From: Elysia chlorotica
Taxonomy: Eukaryota > Mollusca > Gastropoda > Plakobranchidae
Reading direction: 5' to 3'
Length of the DNA stretch: 64,000 nucleotides
NCBI GenBank assembly: GCA_003991915.1
Contig: RQTK01000002.1
Coordinates: 1,495,868-1,559,867, forward strand
Numbering within the stretch: position 1 is the first letter of the stretch; each line of letters starts with the position of its first letter. Position numbers and translations under genes: made by a program. Under the pieces are notes generated by a model. That model was not told the DNA's origin, did no database searches, and was given only the letters and a program-made list of their open reading frames with translations. Positions 24,568-54,100 of this stretch are shown piece after piece.

Positions 24568-26731
24568 TTTTAATGGTGTTCTTGCAGAAAATTATTACAT
24601 GTACAATCTTTTAGTGTAAGCTTATATCCTTACTGTTGTTCTGAAATGAAGTCGTGAAATTAGATATTGATTATAATTTTTGAAAATTGAATAGTGCAGT
24701 GAAACTGCCTCTATGCACGACATGTTTTGGAAAGCACGAGCTGCTGTTGGATATCCACAAATAATTACTCTAATACCGCCCCTTTTTTCCACAATTACGA
24801 AGATGCATTCTGCTTGAAGCTCCAAATTTTGATTGAAATTTCTCAAACTTTTTCATCCTTAAATTTCAAAGTCATGTTTCTACAAGTAACTCTTACTGGG
24901 TTTTTAAAAAAAGTAAAAGTGAAGCACAATATAAAATATATTTGAGACAGCTTTAATATGTGGTGTACATGTTTGTACAAAATCTGTTTAAGTAACATGC
25001 TTATTATGTCATAAGAACAGCAGGTTCACAGACATCTTTTAGTTTGAATCAAGCTGCTCTAACCAAATAAACTTCCTTATGAAGCTTGTGAAAACAGCAA
25101 GACAAACTCTTGGTAATTTTCTTAACAACCTCACTGAGGAGAAGAAACACATGTTTTATATTCTAACTAATATAAATTCAAGATCAAATATTTTTGTTTT
25201 CCCATGCAGTGGTCTCTGTCTGTAATTATTTAAAAAGAAAGATTATTTCTAATAGATTGATCTACACCAGATCAAATATGCTTAAACAAATTCCAAAAGC
25301 AATAGTCACAATCATATAACAAGAAAAGTCTTAATCTCAATAGAAATTGAGTGTCATTAAAAAATTAGAGAATGAAGAGGGGATATGAAAACTCACTGTT
25401 TTGTGCATAGCATTGCCTCAATGTATTTGTAAGTGTGAAAATAAATAAAGGAAGAGGTAGGTTTTGAGGAGGTTGAAATGAGGGCAACTAGTTCCCACTT
25501 AAGTTTGAAAATAGAAGGACTTTAGATAAAGGTCATGTAAAAAAGAGTATAAAATACTACCACATAAAAAAAAGGTCTGTCTCGTCTAAACACTCCATTT
25601 CATAATCACAAGTTTATGTTTGATTAGCATTAGCTATACATTGCCTTATGAGCAGCATGACGTTAGACAGAGACCAATGTGTTTCACAAACAGAACTTAA
25701 CAGAAAAGATGGGAGATAGAAAATACACATTTTTGTATATGTTTTACACACATTGCTAAACTTTTCCTTATTTTTCAGATGTATTCAAACCCAACTTTTT
25801 TTTTTTTTAGTATTTTACATTATTGGCCTTAGAGAAATTAACGTATGGCTTAAATTTGTATTCTTAGTAAAAGGTTTCATAGTTTATCTAAACAACTTCA
25901 CGATTGATCAAATTTTATAAATAAAATATACATATAACAGCTTTCAATAAAAAAACAAAAATTGCAATGCATTTTCTTTATAATTGTACAGAAAACCATA
26001 GCATTATTACTCTATCAGCCATGTATGTATATTGCTTACCTCTTCCTTTTTACAGATAAAAATTGTGACACATGGATACTCAACATTTCAATAGATAATA
26101 TTAATAAACTGTAAAAAAAAAGATGCCTTGGAATATGTAAACATCCTTAAAAGAGTGTTTTAATTTTTACACAATGTCATAAGTATGGCAACCCAATGCA
26201 TCATAAAAAAACCATTCAGATTAAAACGTTGAAAGGAATATTTCACAATGTAATTTTATCAAAAAAATAATTTTAAGCTTGTTGTTATGTAGTTACAAAC
26301 AAAGTGAACATTTATGTTCAACTTTGTGTAGTAAAGATATGAAAATTGAGAAATATCACACAATCACCTCTTCTCATAAAGGCATAAAATCAAAATTAAA
26401 AAATGAAGAGAAACAAAAGCAGTATTCTGTAATAAAAAAAAAATGTACACATTACAATTACAAAAAGAAAAAACATCCAAGACCGTTTTTGCTTCTGTTC
26501 ACAATGGCATGTAGACACCAAAAGAGCCTTTAAAATCTTGGCAACAAAACTAGTATAGGATTGGGCAGGGCTTTTCTGTCTCCACAAATATGGGCATGAA
26601 AGAATGCTGATTGATACAATAAAAAATTTCACATAAAACGAAATTTTAGACTCCTATGTACCAAAATATCTGTCATTGTGTTGTGTGTTACAATTATGAA
26701 AGAATGCACAGAATACCTTTCAAAAAGAGCC
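24566..26731 (-). other. 3' flank of the CCDC178-like gene
   Basis: AT-rich sequence without a recognised gene. The part next to 26731 is probably the 3' UTR of the minus-strand coiled-coil gene. Short open frames here are not supported. Confidence 0.4.
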
Positions 26732-42806
<16,075 letters not shown>

Positions 42807-43934
42807 TTTGAGTGTGAATAGACTGGATTAAATGAAAAAATCTGAAATGAAAACAATAACACAACTGCTGACAATTTTGGTTTACATCCTGGGTTTATTG
42901 TTTGTGAAACTTGATATAAATAAATGTGCTATTTTAGTAAGACGATATATATTTTATATAGTACGCCCTAAGCATGATATTTTAATGATTACATTGTTAA
43001 AAAATGTTTTCACCTTGCTGGTTGTTTGAGAAAAATAAAAAATAAAAAAGCTATATAATCTTAAGGGGAATTTTTTTTTTAATGTATTAAGTAAGATTTG
43101 TACATCATGAATATCAAATAGTAAAAAAAAAACTCTAATTAGAAAATGACCAAAGCTTTTAGTTATTCTACACTATGAACCTGCATCTAGTTCCAAAACA
43201 TTCAGATATCCCCATTAGTTAAAATACATAGCCTATCTTTTGGTTTACAGTGAATAGTACTTTTTACTAATGGGCCAATCAATTTGTTGATGGTTGTCAA
43301 TTTGAAATGCAACACATGAGAAAAATAGAATGAAAACTATATAAATGATAATTATATTGAGCGACAATGGATATCCAGAGAGCCTGTAGACCAATGATTG
43401 TCAAAGTTTATACAATTATATTTCTTGATGATTACTTGTTCAGAAAAAAAAGCGATATTCCTCATTGTTATCTTTTAAAATACTTCTTCATGGGTGTCCA
43501 AATTGGCACACTAAAGAGGGCTCCTTTCGATCAGGAGCTAAGAAAAAAATGGGCTTGGTTTTTGCTTGAGTAAACAACACAAATAAGAGGAACTTCAGTA
43601 TCAATGTAATTTACTCTAAACAAAACCCAAAAAAGCAAAACAAAACAAAAACAGCAATTTTCTATCCATTCTTTTGAGGGCTGTGAATTCTACATAAATA
43701 TTTTCTCGCATAATCTGACATTATTGCCATACAACTCTAGATTAAAACTAAAGCTTTTCAAACTAAAACTTTTTAAAAGATCTACAATTCTAGAACTATC
43801 TCTAGTTGTAGAATAGATTTAAATCCATATATCATAGATTTATGACTAAGTATTATGGGTCGTTTTTTTGTTGTTGTTTATTCTTGGCTTAGCCTGTAGA
43901 TATAGATCTAGATCTAGATTCTAGATCTACTTAC

Positions 43935-44118
43935 TCATCCGAGTTTACAAAGATCCAGAAAGCTCAAATATTAATCTCAAATTATCAGTTGCTACATCTC
44001 GGGTGTTTCCTCAATCTCTAGGCAGAGGTTGTGGATCTAACATAGATCTAGACCTGGATTTGGAATTAAACTTTCAAGTTCTCCTCTGATTCAAGTAAAA
44101 ATACAATTCGCCATTTTG
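43935..44118 (-). other. CCDC178: Probable 5' UTR exon of the CCDC178-like gene
   Basis: A minus-strand donor GTAAGT (43929-43934) lies upstream of a splice acceptor ending at about 42829, 23 bp before the start codon. The exon would therefore end at 43935. Its 5' limit is taken near the CAAAATGGCG (minus strand) at 44109-44118, which resembles a start-site-proximal YY1 motif. The exact start is inferred. Confidence 0.45.
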
Positions 44119-44215
44119 ACGCTTTCTTGTTTCTACGGGCGTAAGGTAACGAAATAGACCGAAGATGCGGGACGGAAGTTGCCGACTCAAAGCCTAAAAG
44201 AAGCAAGATGGCGAC
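44100..44215. promoter_or_regulatory. Bidirectional CCDC178-ASXL promoter
   Basis: A minus-strand CAAAATGGCG (44109-44118), an ETS core CGGAAGT (44173-44179) and a plus-strand CAAGATGGCG (44204-44213) lie within 105 bp, with locally higher CpG and no TATA box. YY1 motifs of this orientation are known to sit just downstream of start sites, so each would mark one of the two divergent transcripts. The motifs are seen; their function is inferred. Confidence 0.5.
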
Positions 44216-44330
44216 GCACAGTTTGTTTGGCGTACGATAAACAAAAACTGTTACAGTTCTTACGGTGGAATTTACGCTATGGTCAAATTAGTTTTAATTT
44301 CTCCTTTGTTTGGAAGTTAGGGAAGAATCG
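44195..44330 (+). other. ASXL: Probable 5' UTR exon of ASXL
   Basis: Downstream of the YY1-type site, a donor-like GTAGGT follows GAAGAATCG (44322-44330). The first coding exon begins at the acceptor CTCAG at 48171-48175, only 8 nt before its ATG, so an upstream non-coding exon is required. This is the best candidate, giving a first intron of about 3.8 kb. Confidence 0.4.
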
Positions 44331-45466
44331 GTAGGTTATCTGTCAGCTTAATTAGGCGTCAACAAATGATGCAAGTATTTAGATCTAACATTGAATTTGA
44401 CAATCTCCACTCGATTACCATTTAGTGATTTACTGTCAGGAACATGATTCACTGACAAGAATCTAGAATTCTAGATTCTAGGGGCCTAGATCAAGATCCA
44501 CTTTATCACTATCACTAATGAGCTAGATCTATCTGCAACTAATGTATTCAAGAGTAAAGTACCTGCAGTGCTACCCTGTGGGACGAGCTACACTGCCTCT
44601 ACAGTCTCTGTTCACTGAGTCTGTTGTAAACTCAAATAATATTAATTGGATCTAGATCTAGTCTGATCAAGTTTGATTGATAAATTAATTCTAAATCTAG
44701 ATCCAGATCTTGTACTTAAATAGTGTTAGACATTAGATTAGGATGTCCTGCTGCTGTGCCAACGACAAAACAATGATAAAAGAATTCTCAAAGGTTCACA
44801 TCAGAGCTGCGAATCAACTCGCATTTCACGAGACAGTCCCGCTTTTTTATACCTTGCCCTGCCAGTGATATAAAATATGTCGTAAGATCGCGTGTTGGGC
44901 ATTGAAGCCGCATTTTTTTTTTTTTTACGATTTCCACCCTCGAAAGCCATTACCGTTTTAAAACAACTGCACATTTTCATTTTATTTTGTTTAGTTTTGC
45001 GCTGACTGATGTGTGTCACATGTTTTGTCTAGATGCACAGTTTGCATACCATTAATTTTAGGAAGAACGAAAAACCATCTTGGTCTAAATCTAGTCAATC
45101 TAGTCTGGATCTTAATCAGTCACAAAGACTTTGTCAATTTTTTATGTTGCGTTCTGTAATAACGACTGCTCATCCTCTCAGTTCCAACTAAATCTCCCCG
45201 TCCCCATTCTCTCTCTCAGTCTCAATCTCTCCCTCTCTCTTTTTCTCTCTCTCTCTCTCTCTCTTTCATGTCGGCAAAACTAAAAAGGCTCACACTAACG
45301 AAATAATCCATCTTAAATCCAGTGCTTTCTAGCTCTACATGTATACCAATACCATTCCATGTTTGACAGGTCCGATTTGCTTTGACCAAGATCTAGATTT
45401 TAGAACATATGAAAACATAGGCCTACTCTAGCTATTCCTTTGTACCTCGTCCGTTTTCGCCAATTG

Positions 45467-45705
45467 TTTCTCCTTCTTCTTCTCTCTCTTTTTTACTATC
45501 TCTATCATGTCAGCAAAACTACGGGCTCAAACTAACAAAGTAAATTACTACCTGAGTTTTACCAATATAATCCTCGGGTTCTCCTTCTTCTTCTTCATCT
45601 TCTCTCTCTTTTTTACTATCTCTATCATGTCAGCAAAACTACGGGCTCAAACTAACAGACAAAGTAAATTACTACAATGAGTTTTACCAACATAATCCTC
45701 GGTTC
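45467..45705 (+). repeat. 120-bp tandem duplication
   Basis: Two copies, each with TTTTTTACTATCTCTATCAT followed by GTCAGCAAAACTACGGGCTC, repeat with a period of exactly 120 bp. A more diverged third unit (CATGTCGGCAAAACTAAAAA) is visible at about 45266-45290. Confidence 0.85.
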
Positions 45706-46872
45706 GGTTGGGTCGGTGTTGGTTTAATGTTATCATCTGAGACAGGAGTCATCCTTGCATGGTATCCCAAACCTGTCTCGTGTGTGGCACCATATAAAAT
45801 TGTCAGATGTCAGTCTTGGGTAGCGGCTGCGGTGATCTTTTTTTTTTTTTCGCTTTTGGCTAAAGTTTTAGTGGTCCGATAGTTCTTTACTAAAGGTGTC
45901 CCTCTTTTTTTGGGTAACTCAGGTTGGCAGCTCTGCATATCATTCATCTCTAATCAAGATTCTGTATGCGCTGTATAATTATATAGTGTTTTTGTCCGAA
46001 TTTTGTTATCTAACGCACTAAATAGTGGTTCTGTCTAAGTTATGGTTATATGATAAACACTACCTTCAATCAATTACTACACTTAAAACAGTAAATAATA
46101 TTTCTTTAGACCTAGGAAACCTATTTAAGAGAGAGTTCAGTTTTATTCGACGATCAGATAAAAATTTTCGTGAACAAAAACACTCAAATATTGTGCATAC
46201 CGGTATATAGAAAAATTTGGACAAAAATCCATACATAGGATAAAGACCCACGAACACTATAGCTTAGTGCATATAGAGTATAGACACTCCCATTATGTAA
46301 ATATCAAAATCCAAGACAATTAGGGCATATATATATGTTTCCACTCTTGTGTCAATACAACCCCTAAATGCAAGGGTGCTATACCTGTCAGTTGTAACAC
46401 TTGTTGTCTAGATTAGCGCTATCATTTAATCAACTTCGTATTCAGTTAAAAATATAGCCAGATTCAAAGGCTCAGCATCATGCCTCAATCCTTCATTTTT
46501 GTTAATTTTGAATCTTAAACTTTATTTCTCAAATAAAATATTCGTGGCATGGCTCAGCAGGGACACCTACAAAATGGTATTAAAGTCAAAGTACAATTAA
46601 CTTTAAAACATGAATAATTATGACGGAAGGGAAACTTGATTTATAATCGCCACTTGTAGGCTGGGAAAGTTATGTGGATCGAGTTGATCTCTTTTTCCAA
46701 GAGTGGTTGTTTCACCGCCCGGCGTCCCTTCTAAAGGGGGTTTTGAGAATGAAAGTGCCCCACAGTGAATGCCTCGATGTCTGCTTCTGCACTTAGTCCA
46801 GACTGTCCATTATAATGCTTCCTTTTTTTAAACACCATCAAATTTTAAATAGCAATCAGCAACTTATGATTC

Positions 46873-47827
46873 TTAACCCCTGCGACGCTTTGAAGGTCAC
46901 CCGATGGCCAGTCTGGGTCTGACACAGGTGACTGGATGTGAAAAAATGGGGTGTGGCATGATTGTTCACCTGGTTAACTGACTTTGGTGTTGCGCTGTTA
47001 TCACCGATAGTTTTTCCATTATTTCTATTTATAAGTTCATAAAACTGTTCTATTGCATTGAAAAGTTAGTTGATTTCACTTTCTTGTTTGTTTCTGCTTT
47101 TTATTAATCATTTATTACTAATAGTGTGGGAGGAATCAAGGAGAGGACAATTATTTTCTTTCTTACCTGCAGGTGATCACAGTGAAACTTATTTAATTTT
47201 ACACGGAACATGTGTATGTGTCTCTTGACTGAATTGAAAGCTCTACAATACAGAAATGGAAATATTAGCACTAATGCTAGAGATATATTTCGCCGTTTAT
47301 TGCTAAAAATACCATCTTCAAATAAATGTTATGTCCCATAGGTTTCCTACAGAGATGGGTGGAAAAAGAGGGGTGACACCAAAGATTTGAACCTTGGACC
47401 CTCTACTCCTCAGTCTCGAGCACTGGAGACTGAGCTTTCTACTAAGCCAAAGCTAACAATATTGAAATTTAGTTAGATATACATCCCACTAATTTCTAGA
47501 AAAATACTAGACCAGATTTTTTGGCCATTAACAGTGTATTATGCACCGTCTGCTTGAGAAGGCGGGCCACGTGAGGGGGGTAATGATCAAAGATTATCAA
47601 GCGAATTTCCGGCAGTCACAGTATGTGTCAGTCTAATTCGAAATGAACTCAGTACACTGTAAAAGTGAGCCAATTGCAATTACAAGCCCACAGTCACATG
47701 CATAGAACAGGCCTGAGTTTAGCATGCAATGCAGCCAACGCCTGTTTCACATCAGTTCGTGTGTCTATCTTTGTGTCCCGTGGGGCAGCATTTGACACTT
47801 GTATGTGAATCAGTCAAAGCGTGGCAG
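46873..47827 (-). mobile_element. TTAA-ended repeat, copy B (inverted relative of copy A)
   Basis: Begins with TTAACCCCTGCGACGC and matches the reverse complement of 35224-36275 throughout, with scattered substitutions and small indels. The tRNA-like segment is included (about 47385-47460). The other end stops abruptly near 47827 without a TTAA, so this copy is truncated relative to A. It sits in the putative first intron of ASXL. Confidence 0.75.
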
Positions 47828-48183
47828 GAGAGAGACTTTCTTTTAGTTAAATGAGAAAAAGTTAGAAAACCATTTTTTGGGAGGTGGTATATATCAGTTT
47901 TATGGAACTTTTATTGGAAATTAAAACTTTTTTTACAGATTGGGAACAAATCTATAGCATACTGAAAGTTTTGAGTTGATTAGAGCAGCCGTTTGAGAGC
48001 TAGCGGTCATACAAAATCATCCCTTTTTTTATAATATAGATGCCATTTTCACAGTTTCTAAGAAAGCAAAGCATTGCATTGTAAACTGATTGAAAGATGA
48101 ATTTATATTGTCTTACATTCATACCACCTTTTGTTCAGCTGCTTATGTATGATCCATTCATATATTTGTTCTCAGCTAGGATA

Positions 48184-51100
48184 ATGGAAGCTCCCATGTT
48201 GAATTTGAAAGAAGCCCCTGTGGCAACCATGGTACCTAGTCGTCGAAGTGTGAGGCAGTCAATGCGAAATAAAAAATGTAAGTCTGATTCTCACTTATAA
48301 ATGCATTTTTTTTAAATGTATATGGCGTTGTTGATGCTAAAATCAACAATTCTTTTTTTTACCAAAAGTCAAAGGACAGACAGAATTTGAATGAGATAAT
48401 AATTTAATGTCTTTAATTATTATTTAGCATATTTTTAACCCATTTAAGAGAATGTAGCATGATTTTAGAGCTTCACTCTTGTTAAGCAAGGTACTTTTTT
48501 CAAGCAGAAAAAAAAGGAAACAGGTGATTTTTGTTTCCATTGATCTTGACAATGTTCTCTTTGTAATGGCAATGACTAATCATAAAAACAAATTTGTTTT
48601 TTTATTAGGTTAAAGCTGGCTTGTGTTTTTCTGGTCTGATACTCTACTTCTCAGAATAATGATTTTGAAAGAATGTATCTTCCCTGAGTGCGTAAACCTT
48701 TCTCATTAACTATACTTTGTCATCTTTATTTCCTTCTCAGATAAATTTGACCCGTCCGATTTTAAACCGAAGCCTAGAGTACCCATTGCAACACCAATTG
48801 TTAAAACCAATGGTCCTTCAGTTGTAGTGAGTAGCAATAAATGTGAAGTATTAGCTTCAGGCACCAACAAGACAGAGGCTGTCGTAAGAGCCAGCAACAT
48901 TGTTACAAACGGCCCTTCTGCCTCTGGAAATTCCAATATCCAAAAACACAGCAGCAAAAAATGTTTGCCAAATGTATTTGCCAAAGTGGGTATAAAGCTT
49001 AGCATGAAGGTGAGTTTTGTTGTGTCCTTGTGCTCATGTTGTAGTTGTGTAATTAAAAGTTTGATTTTGAACTGGTTTATCTTGATTAATGTAATATAAA
49101 TATGGGAGTTTAAAAAAAAACTCTCTATCAAATTTGTAGCTTTGGTGGAGATAATGTCATGTATGGCCTTGTAAAATTGTGCTTGAGATCAAAGTGGTCC
49201 ATTTATATTATGTCAGTAGTATTATAAACCTTAAAATATTTTGAATGTTGAAAATGTAAAAAAAAAAAATGAAACATCCAAATAGTGAGTTGTGTCTTAT
49301 TCAAGTAAATTTCTACAAAAATATTTATTTCACTTTATCTGGGAATGGTCCAGCCATACCTGTGCTTAATTTTTACACATACATTTAAAAAAAGGAAGAG
49401 TTTCAAACAGTCCTCTAATAAGGCATGGTTAAGTTTCTGTCTTTTTCTCACCCCCACAGCCACGAAAGAGAAGCACCAAGCGGTCCAAATCAGTTGCTGC
49501 TCAAATTGAACAGACTAAAGATGGCTGCATAGACATGACCCCTGACTCAATCCTTTGCAAAACTAACCTCAAGGTAATATGGCAGTATTTTTAAATATGA
49601 ATTGATCATGTTCTTGTATAATTTTAGCATTGATACTTGGCTATCAGTGATGGTAAATATAACAAAACAAGTGTTTTTTAATCACCATATGGTTATCAAT
49701 CTTGCAGGTTTTGTTGAATCATAAAACATTCAACCAACTGCCTGCTGTATATCAGTACAAGCTGATCACTCTTATGCCTCAGTGTGATCAGATCCCAGCA
49801 GCAGACAGAGATGATCTGAGGTATGATACTTACTAGTAACCTACCTTTTATCTGTTTTGAAGGATTGAGAATGAGAAAAACTCACGGTTCTTAGTTTGTA
49901 GAATTACTCTGTTGCATATTTAGATATTTTAAACATTATTTAAGCCGAAGTATCCATAGAATTTTTAAACAAAGGCAGAATTAAATATCATACTTATCAA
50001 AAGACAATCTTAGATTTAAAGCAAAGGAAAAAAGTAATTCCTGTAAACTACGGCGAACAAGATATAAATTATTTAGACGAATTTGAATGATATTTTGTAT
50101 CAAGACCATCAAGACCATTTTTTTAATGCATCAGCTTATTATCAAACATTATAAGATGCAAAAGATGTCTGTTATTCTGTTTATTAAATCAGGTTGAGTA
50201 CCACAGCCATGAACAATGAGTTTTTTGCAAAAGCCTGTGGAGAGTGGAAAGACAGACTTTCAGAAGGTAAAATTGAATATGACAGGTATTGGATTGCAAG
50301 GGTCAAAAATATAAATAGTATTTTTTTAAAGAAATTTTTATGAACTTTAAAAACAAATAAAATTAAATCTCCTTTTTCAGCAGTGTAATTAATTTGTCAT
50401 TGTTGATGATGGGGAAAGTTGCTTTTGTAAAAGTGGACAAATTTCCAAAGTAATATCCTAGTTTCAATATATGCTTTAAATGTGGTTGGAAAAGTCTTTA
50501 TAGAACACATTTATTTATTATTATTATTTTTCTTTTTCAGGTGAATTTACTTCAGATGCCCAGTTGCGTTTGAAGCAAGAAGAAGAAAAAGAGCAAAATA
50601 AAATGGATGCCTGGAAGGTAGGTTTAACTTTCATTTTGGAAAAAATAGTGGATGTGTATTTGAAGGTATTCTCTAGTGAACATTAGCTAGATTGAGAGTG
50701 TTATAAGATAATATCGAATAGGTGGGTTTAAAATTGAAGTGTCAATTCGCATCATAAATTATAATGTACTTTACAAAAATCACAAAGCACATTGTAGAAG
50801 CACATGTGGAGTCACAGTTATGTTTTGAATTGAATGAATCAAGTACTGACCCCATCTAATCTCGACAATTTTCAGCCCTGAGCTCATTGTCTTTACACAT
50901 GTACTCATCAAGTAATATTTTCTATTCTATGACTCAGTCTTCTAAAACAGCATAATCATAACCACGGAACACATCAAGGCTTCACCAATATAACACTACA
51001 CTGATCAAAATCATCGTGAATCAGCAGAAATCCGTGATTTCGACCTGACTGCGATTTTTTGCCGCGTTTCACCTTATTCTTCCTTTTCCTTCCTCCTTGC

Positions 51101-54100
51101 CTTCATAGTTTGAAAATGCGGGATTTTGTCTTTGAAACAGTATCGAATTCAACTGGTAACACTGTGCCAGATCCGTTTAAAAAAAAAAATGATATCAGTG
51201 GTATCGCTAATAGATCTAGGTGTCATTCGTTTGGAACCCTTGTACAAAATAACATGCAGTACTAATAATTATATTAGAAAGCTGCAGTGTCGGAAATATA
51301 TTGTTTTTGTTTTAACTCGCTCCCTCGGATGTTTCAACACACCTAGTTCCATTCATCCTTGATTGTAATTTTTCTAATGATGTTGTTCAGATATGGGAAC
51401 CATTTTTTTTACCTGTTTGAAGAAAAAAAGCTACCAAGAAACAAAACAGAGACAACCCCCCAAAAAAAACACAAAAAAAACAACAGCAAACAAACAAAAC
51501 AACAAAAAACATGGATATTGTGAGGACGGAAAGTAATGCTTGATACTTTAGTGGCGTAACAGGAGCATATTGAAAGACACTTCATGTTTTCATGGTTACT
51601 TCTGTACAGTTTAAAGCTTTAATACCCGATTTGCCATATCTCGTGAGGGAAACAATAATTTTTATCACAAATCGACTGATGGCAGTTTAAGTGAAAGCTT
51701 CCCTCCTAAATCTGAAATTAGGTGCATATTATATCTCTATTTTTTATCTAAATTGTAGATCTAGACTAAGACCTTAGACCTTACATACAATGTATTTTCG
51801 TTCTAGGCCTACGATTTCGGTAATAATCTACTGAATATTAAATATTTGCAAGGCTTGTGAGAGACCCACAATCTGCATAAAATTTTCTTGAATCAGAGTG
51901 GATCTCTGTAGTATCTAGGCTACAACAATCAACATATAGCAGGGCTGAGAATTCTCCTCCTTTAGGTTGAAGTCCTCCTTTTTTAGAATCTAGTTCCTCC
52001 TTTTTCATTTGTTTCAAAACATGTTTTCCTCCTTTTTGTAAGAAGGTCCCTAGATTTAAGCCTTTTTTATGTTGTGGAATTCCCAGCTCTGATATGGTGT
52101 AGTTACTGTTACTCTTGCTCTTAGCAACACCTCTTGCTTCCTTCTATGATATAATGACTTTTGGGACATTTGCAAAATAGTTAAGAGGGCAAATAAACAA
52201 CATTACATGTTAGTTTCCTCTAAGAATGAACATTCAGAAACATGTAGTTAAATAGTTTTATGCTATATTTATATTATCAACCTCTCATTTGTACTCTTTT
52301 TTTTTTAGGATGACAATAATGGTCCCGCTAGTGCTATCAAGCACGTTCATTTTTTTGTGTTGTTGTTTTTTCAGGGGGGTTATGCACCGATGATATTTCC
52401 TCCTTTTTAACCTTTATGCTTTATGATATGAGTATGCACTGATTATAAGCCAGTGTGTAAAAATCTTATGAAACTCCTGGCTGACTACTAGGAGTCTATG
52501 ATTCAATAAAACCAAAAGAACATTATTTCTAGTCAGAGGCGTCAAAATTTTAATATTTCTAGTTTATTTTACTGTCATTATTCAGAAAACATCATACACA
52601 ATAAATAGAATCAGATAATCTAGATCTAGAATCTAGTCATGCGTCTAGACTCTAGATCTAGGCCCAGAACCTATCTTTTGATTTAACCCCGCAAAGAAAA
52701 TATAACAGCATTGTACCTGTATTTTAATCAAGTTATTATACACAAAATTTAAACCAGTGATATTTTTTGGAGAGTTATAGTAAAATAAATTAAATTATAG
52801 AGAAAGTTTGACTTTAAGTAGACAAAGCAGCCCCTTCCACATCTTTTTTATGTTCCACTTTTGTAATGACAAATAAGATATTACTTGAAATTTAAAAAAT
52901 CATAAAATGTGCACCGTTTTGTGTTTGAAAATATACCAAGATGCATCAATTTTTATAGTGTGAATTGGAAAAGAAACAAAGTGCATTTTATTTTATTATG
53001 CAAATTGGCTTTCCTGTTTAAATTTGGGCGCTGAGGGCCTTTCTTAATAGATACTTATGTGATATATTCCAGTGATAAAATCAAGCCAGCCTGGGTATCT
53101 GAAAATATTCTATAAGGCTTAAATATTTTTTTAGTTTACTAATACAAAATTGAATCACACATTCCTCTTTTCTCCTATTGTACCAGGAAATATTTTATTA
53201 TAGCTTTGTACCAAAACAGTACAACATTAAATGTCTAGTATAATTTTTATATCCGCTGCTACTTCTACAAACTCACACTGCGTTAAAACTTACAAGATCA
53301 AAGATGGTCTAACTCCATTAGGCATATTAACCTTTTTGGGGCTTAATGATAAACATTGTCATAGTGGATGAAATGAAATTCAAAAAATCATTTCAATCTT
53401 AATCTAAATTATTTTTAGGCCTATTTATCAGCAAAGAGATTAGTACAATGACGACATAACAATTTTCTCAAAAACTTTCTCAATCACAACAGGAGAAAGT
53501 TTTAAATAATTTAAAAAAATAATAGGTGTAAATGTACAGTCCCTATCATAGACTTTGTTACAGCGAATGTTTTGTTGAGTCTGAAGCTGTTATATGCAAG
53601 TGTAAGAAGTAAATATAAAATGAAATGATCACTCATTAGATTTCAATAACTATCTCATTTTGAAGGACAGTTGTTATGTCTTATCCTAATTCACTAAATA
53701 TGTTATAAAATATAATTTCTGGTCTTTATAGGCTATGGGTAATCAAAATCGTGCCACAAGATTGGTTACAAGGACATCATAACACTATAACATTATACCA
53801 ATTTTATGGGAACTGTCATGGCTGCCCACCATCCTATGTAATTGAGTTTAAATGTTTGTTGTCTCACACACAAAAATGTCCTTAAGATGAACTATTCCCA
53901 TATTTTCTCTCATGAAATAAATTTTTTTTACAAAATAACAAGAACGCATTTGTTAAATAAACAAATTAGATAAAACCTGAAGTACATTTCTGTCACTGAG
54001 ACCAAAGATTATAATCTGGTCCTTTAAAATATAATAAATTATTCTATTTTAATGACCAGATTACTAGATTGGCTGTTAACATTAAGAAATCTCTGTCTTT

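Larger units (their letters stand above)
44331..48175 (+). other. Putative first intron of ASXL
   Basis: No exon with the HARE-HTH signature or other coding signal was found. It holds several AGATCTAGA-like words, a pyrimidine-rich patch (about 45200-45265), a 120-bp tandem duplication and the inverted copy B of the TTAA-ended repeat. Confidence 0.4.
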
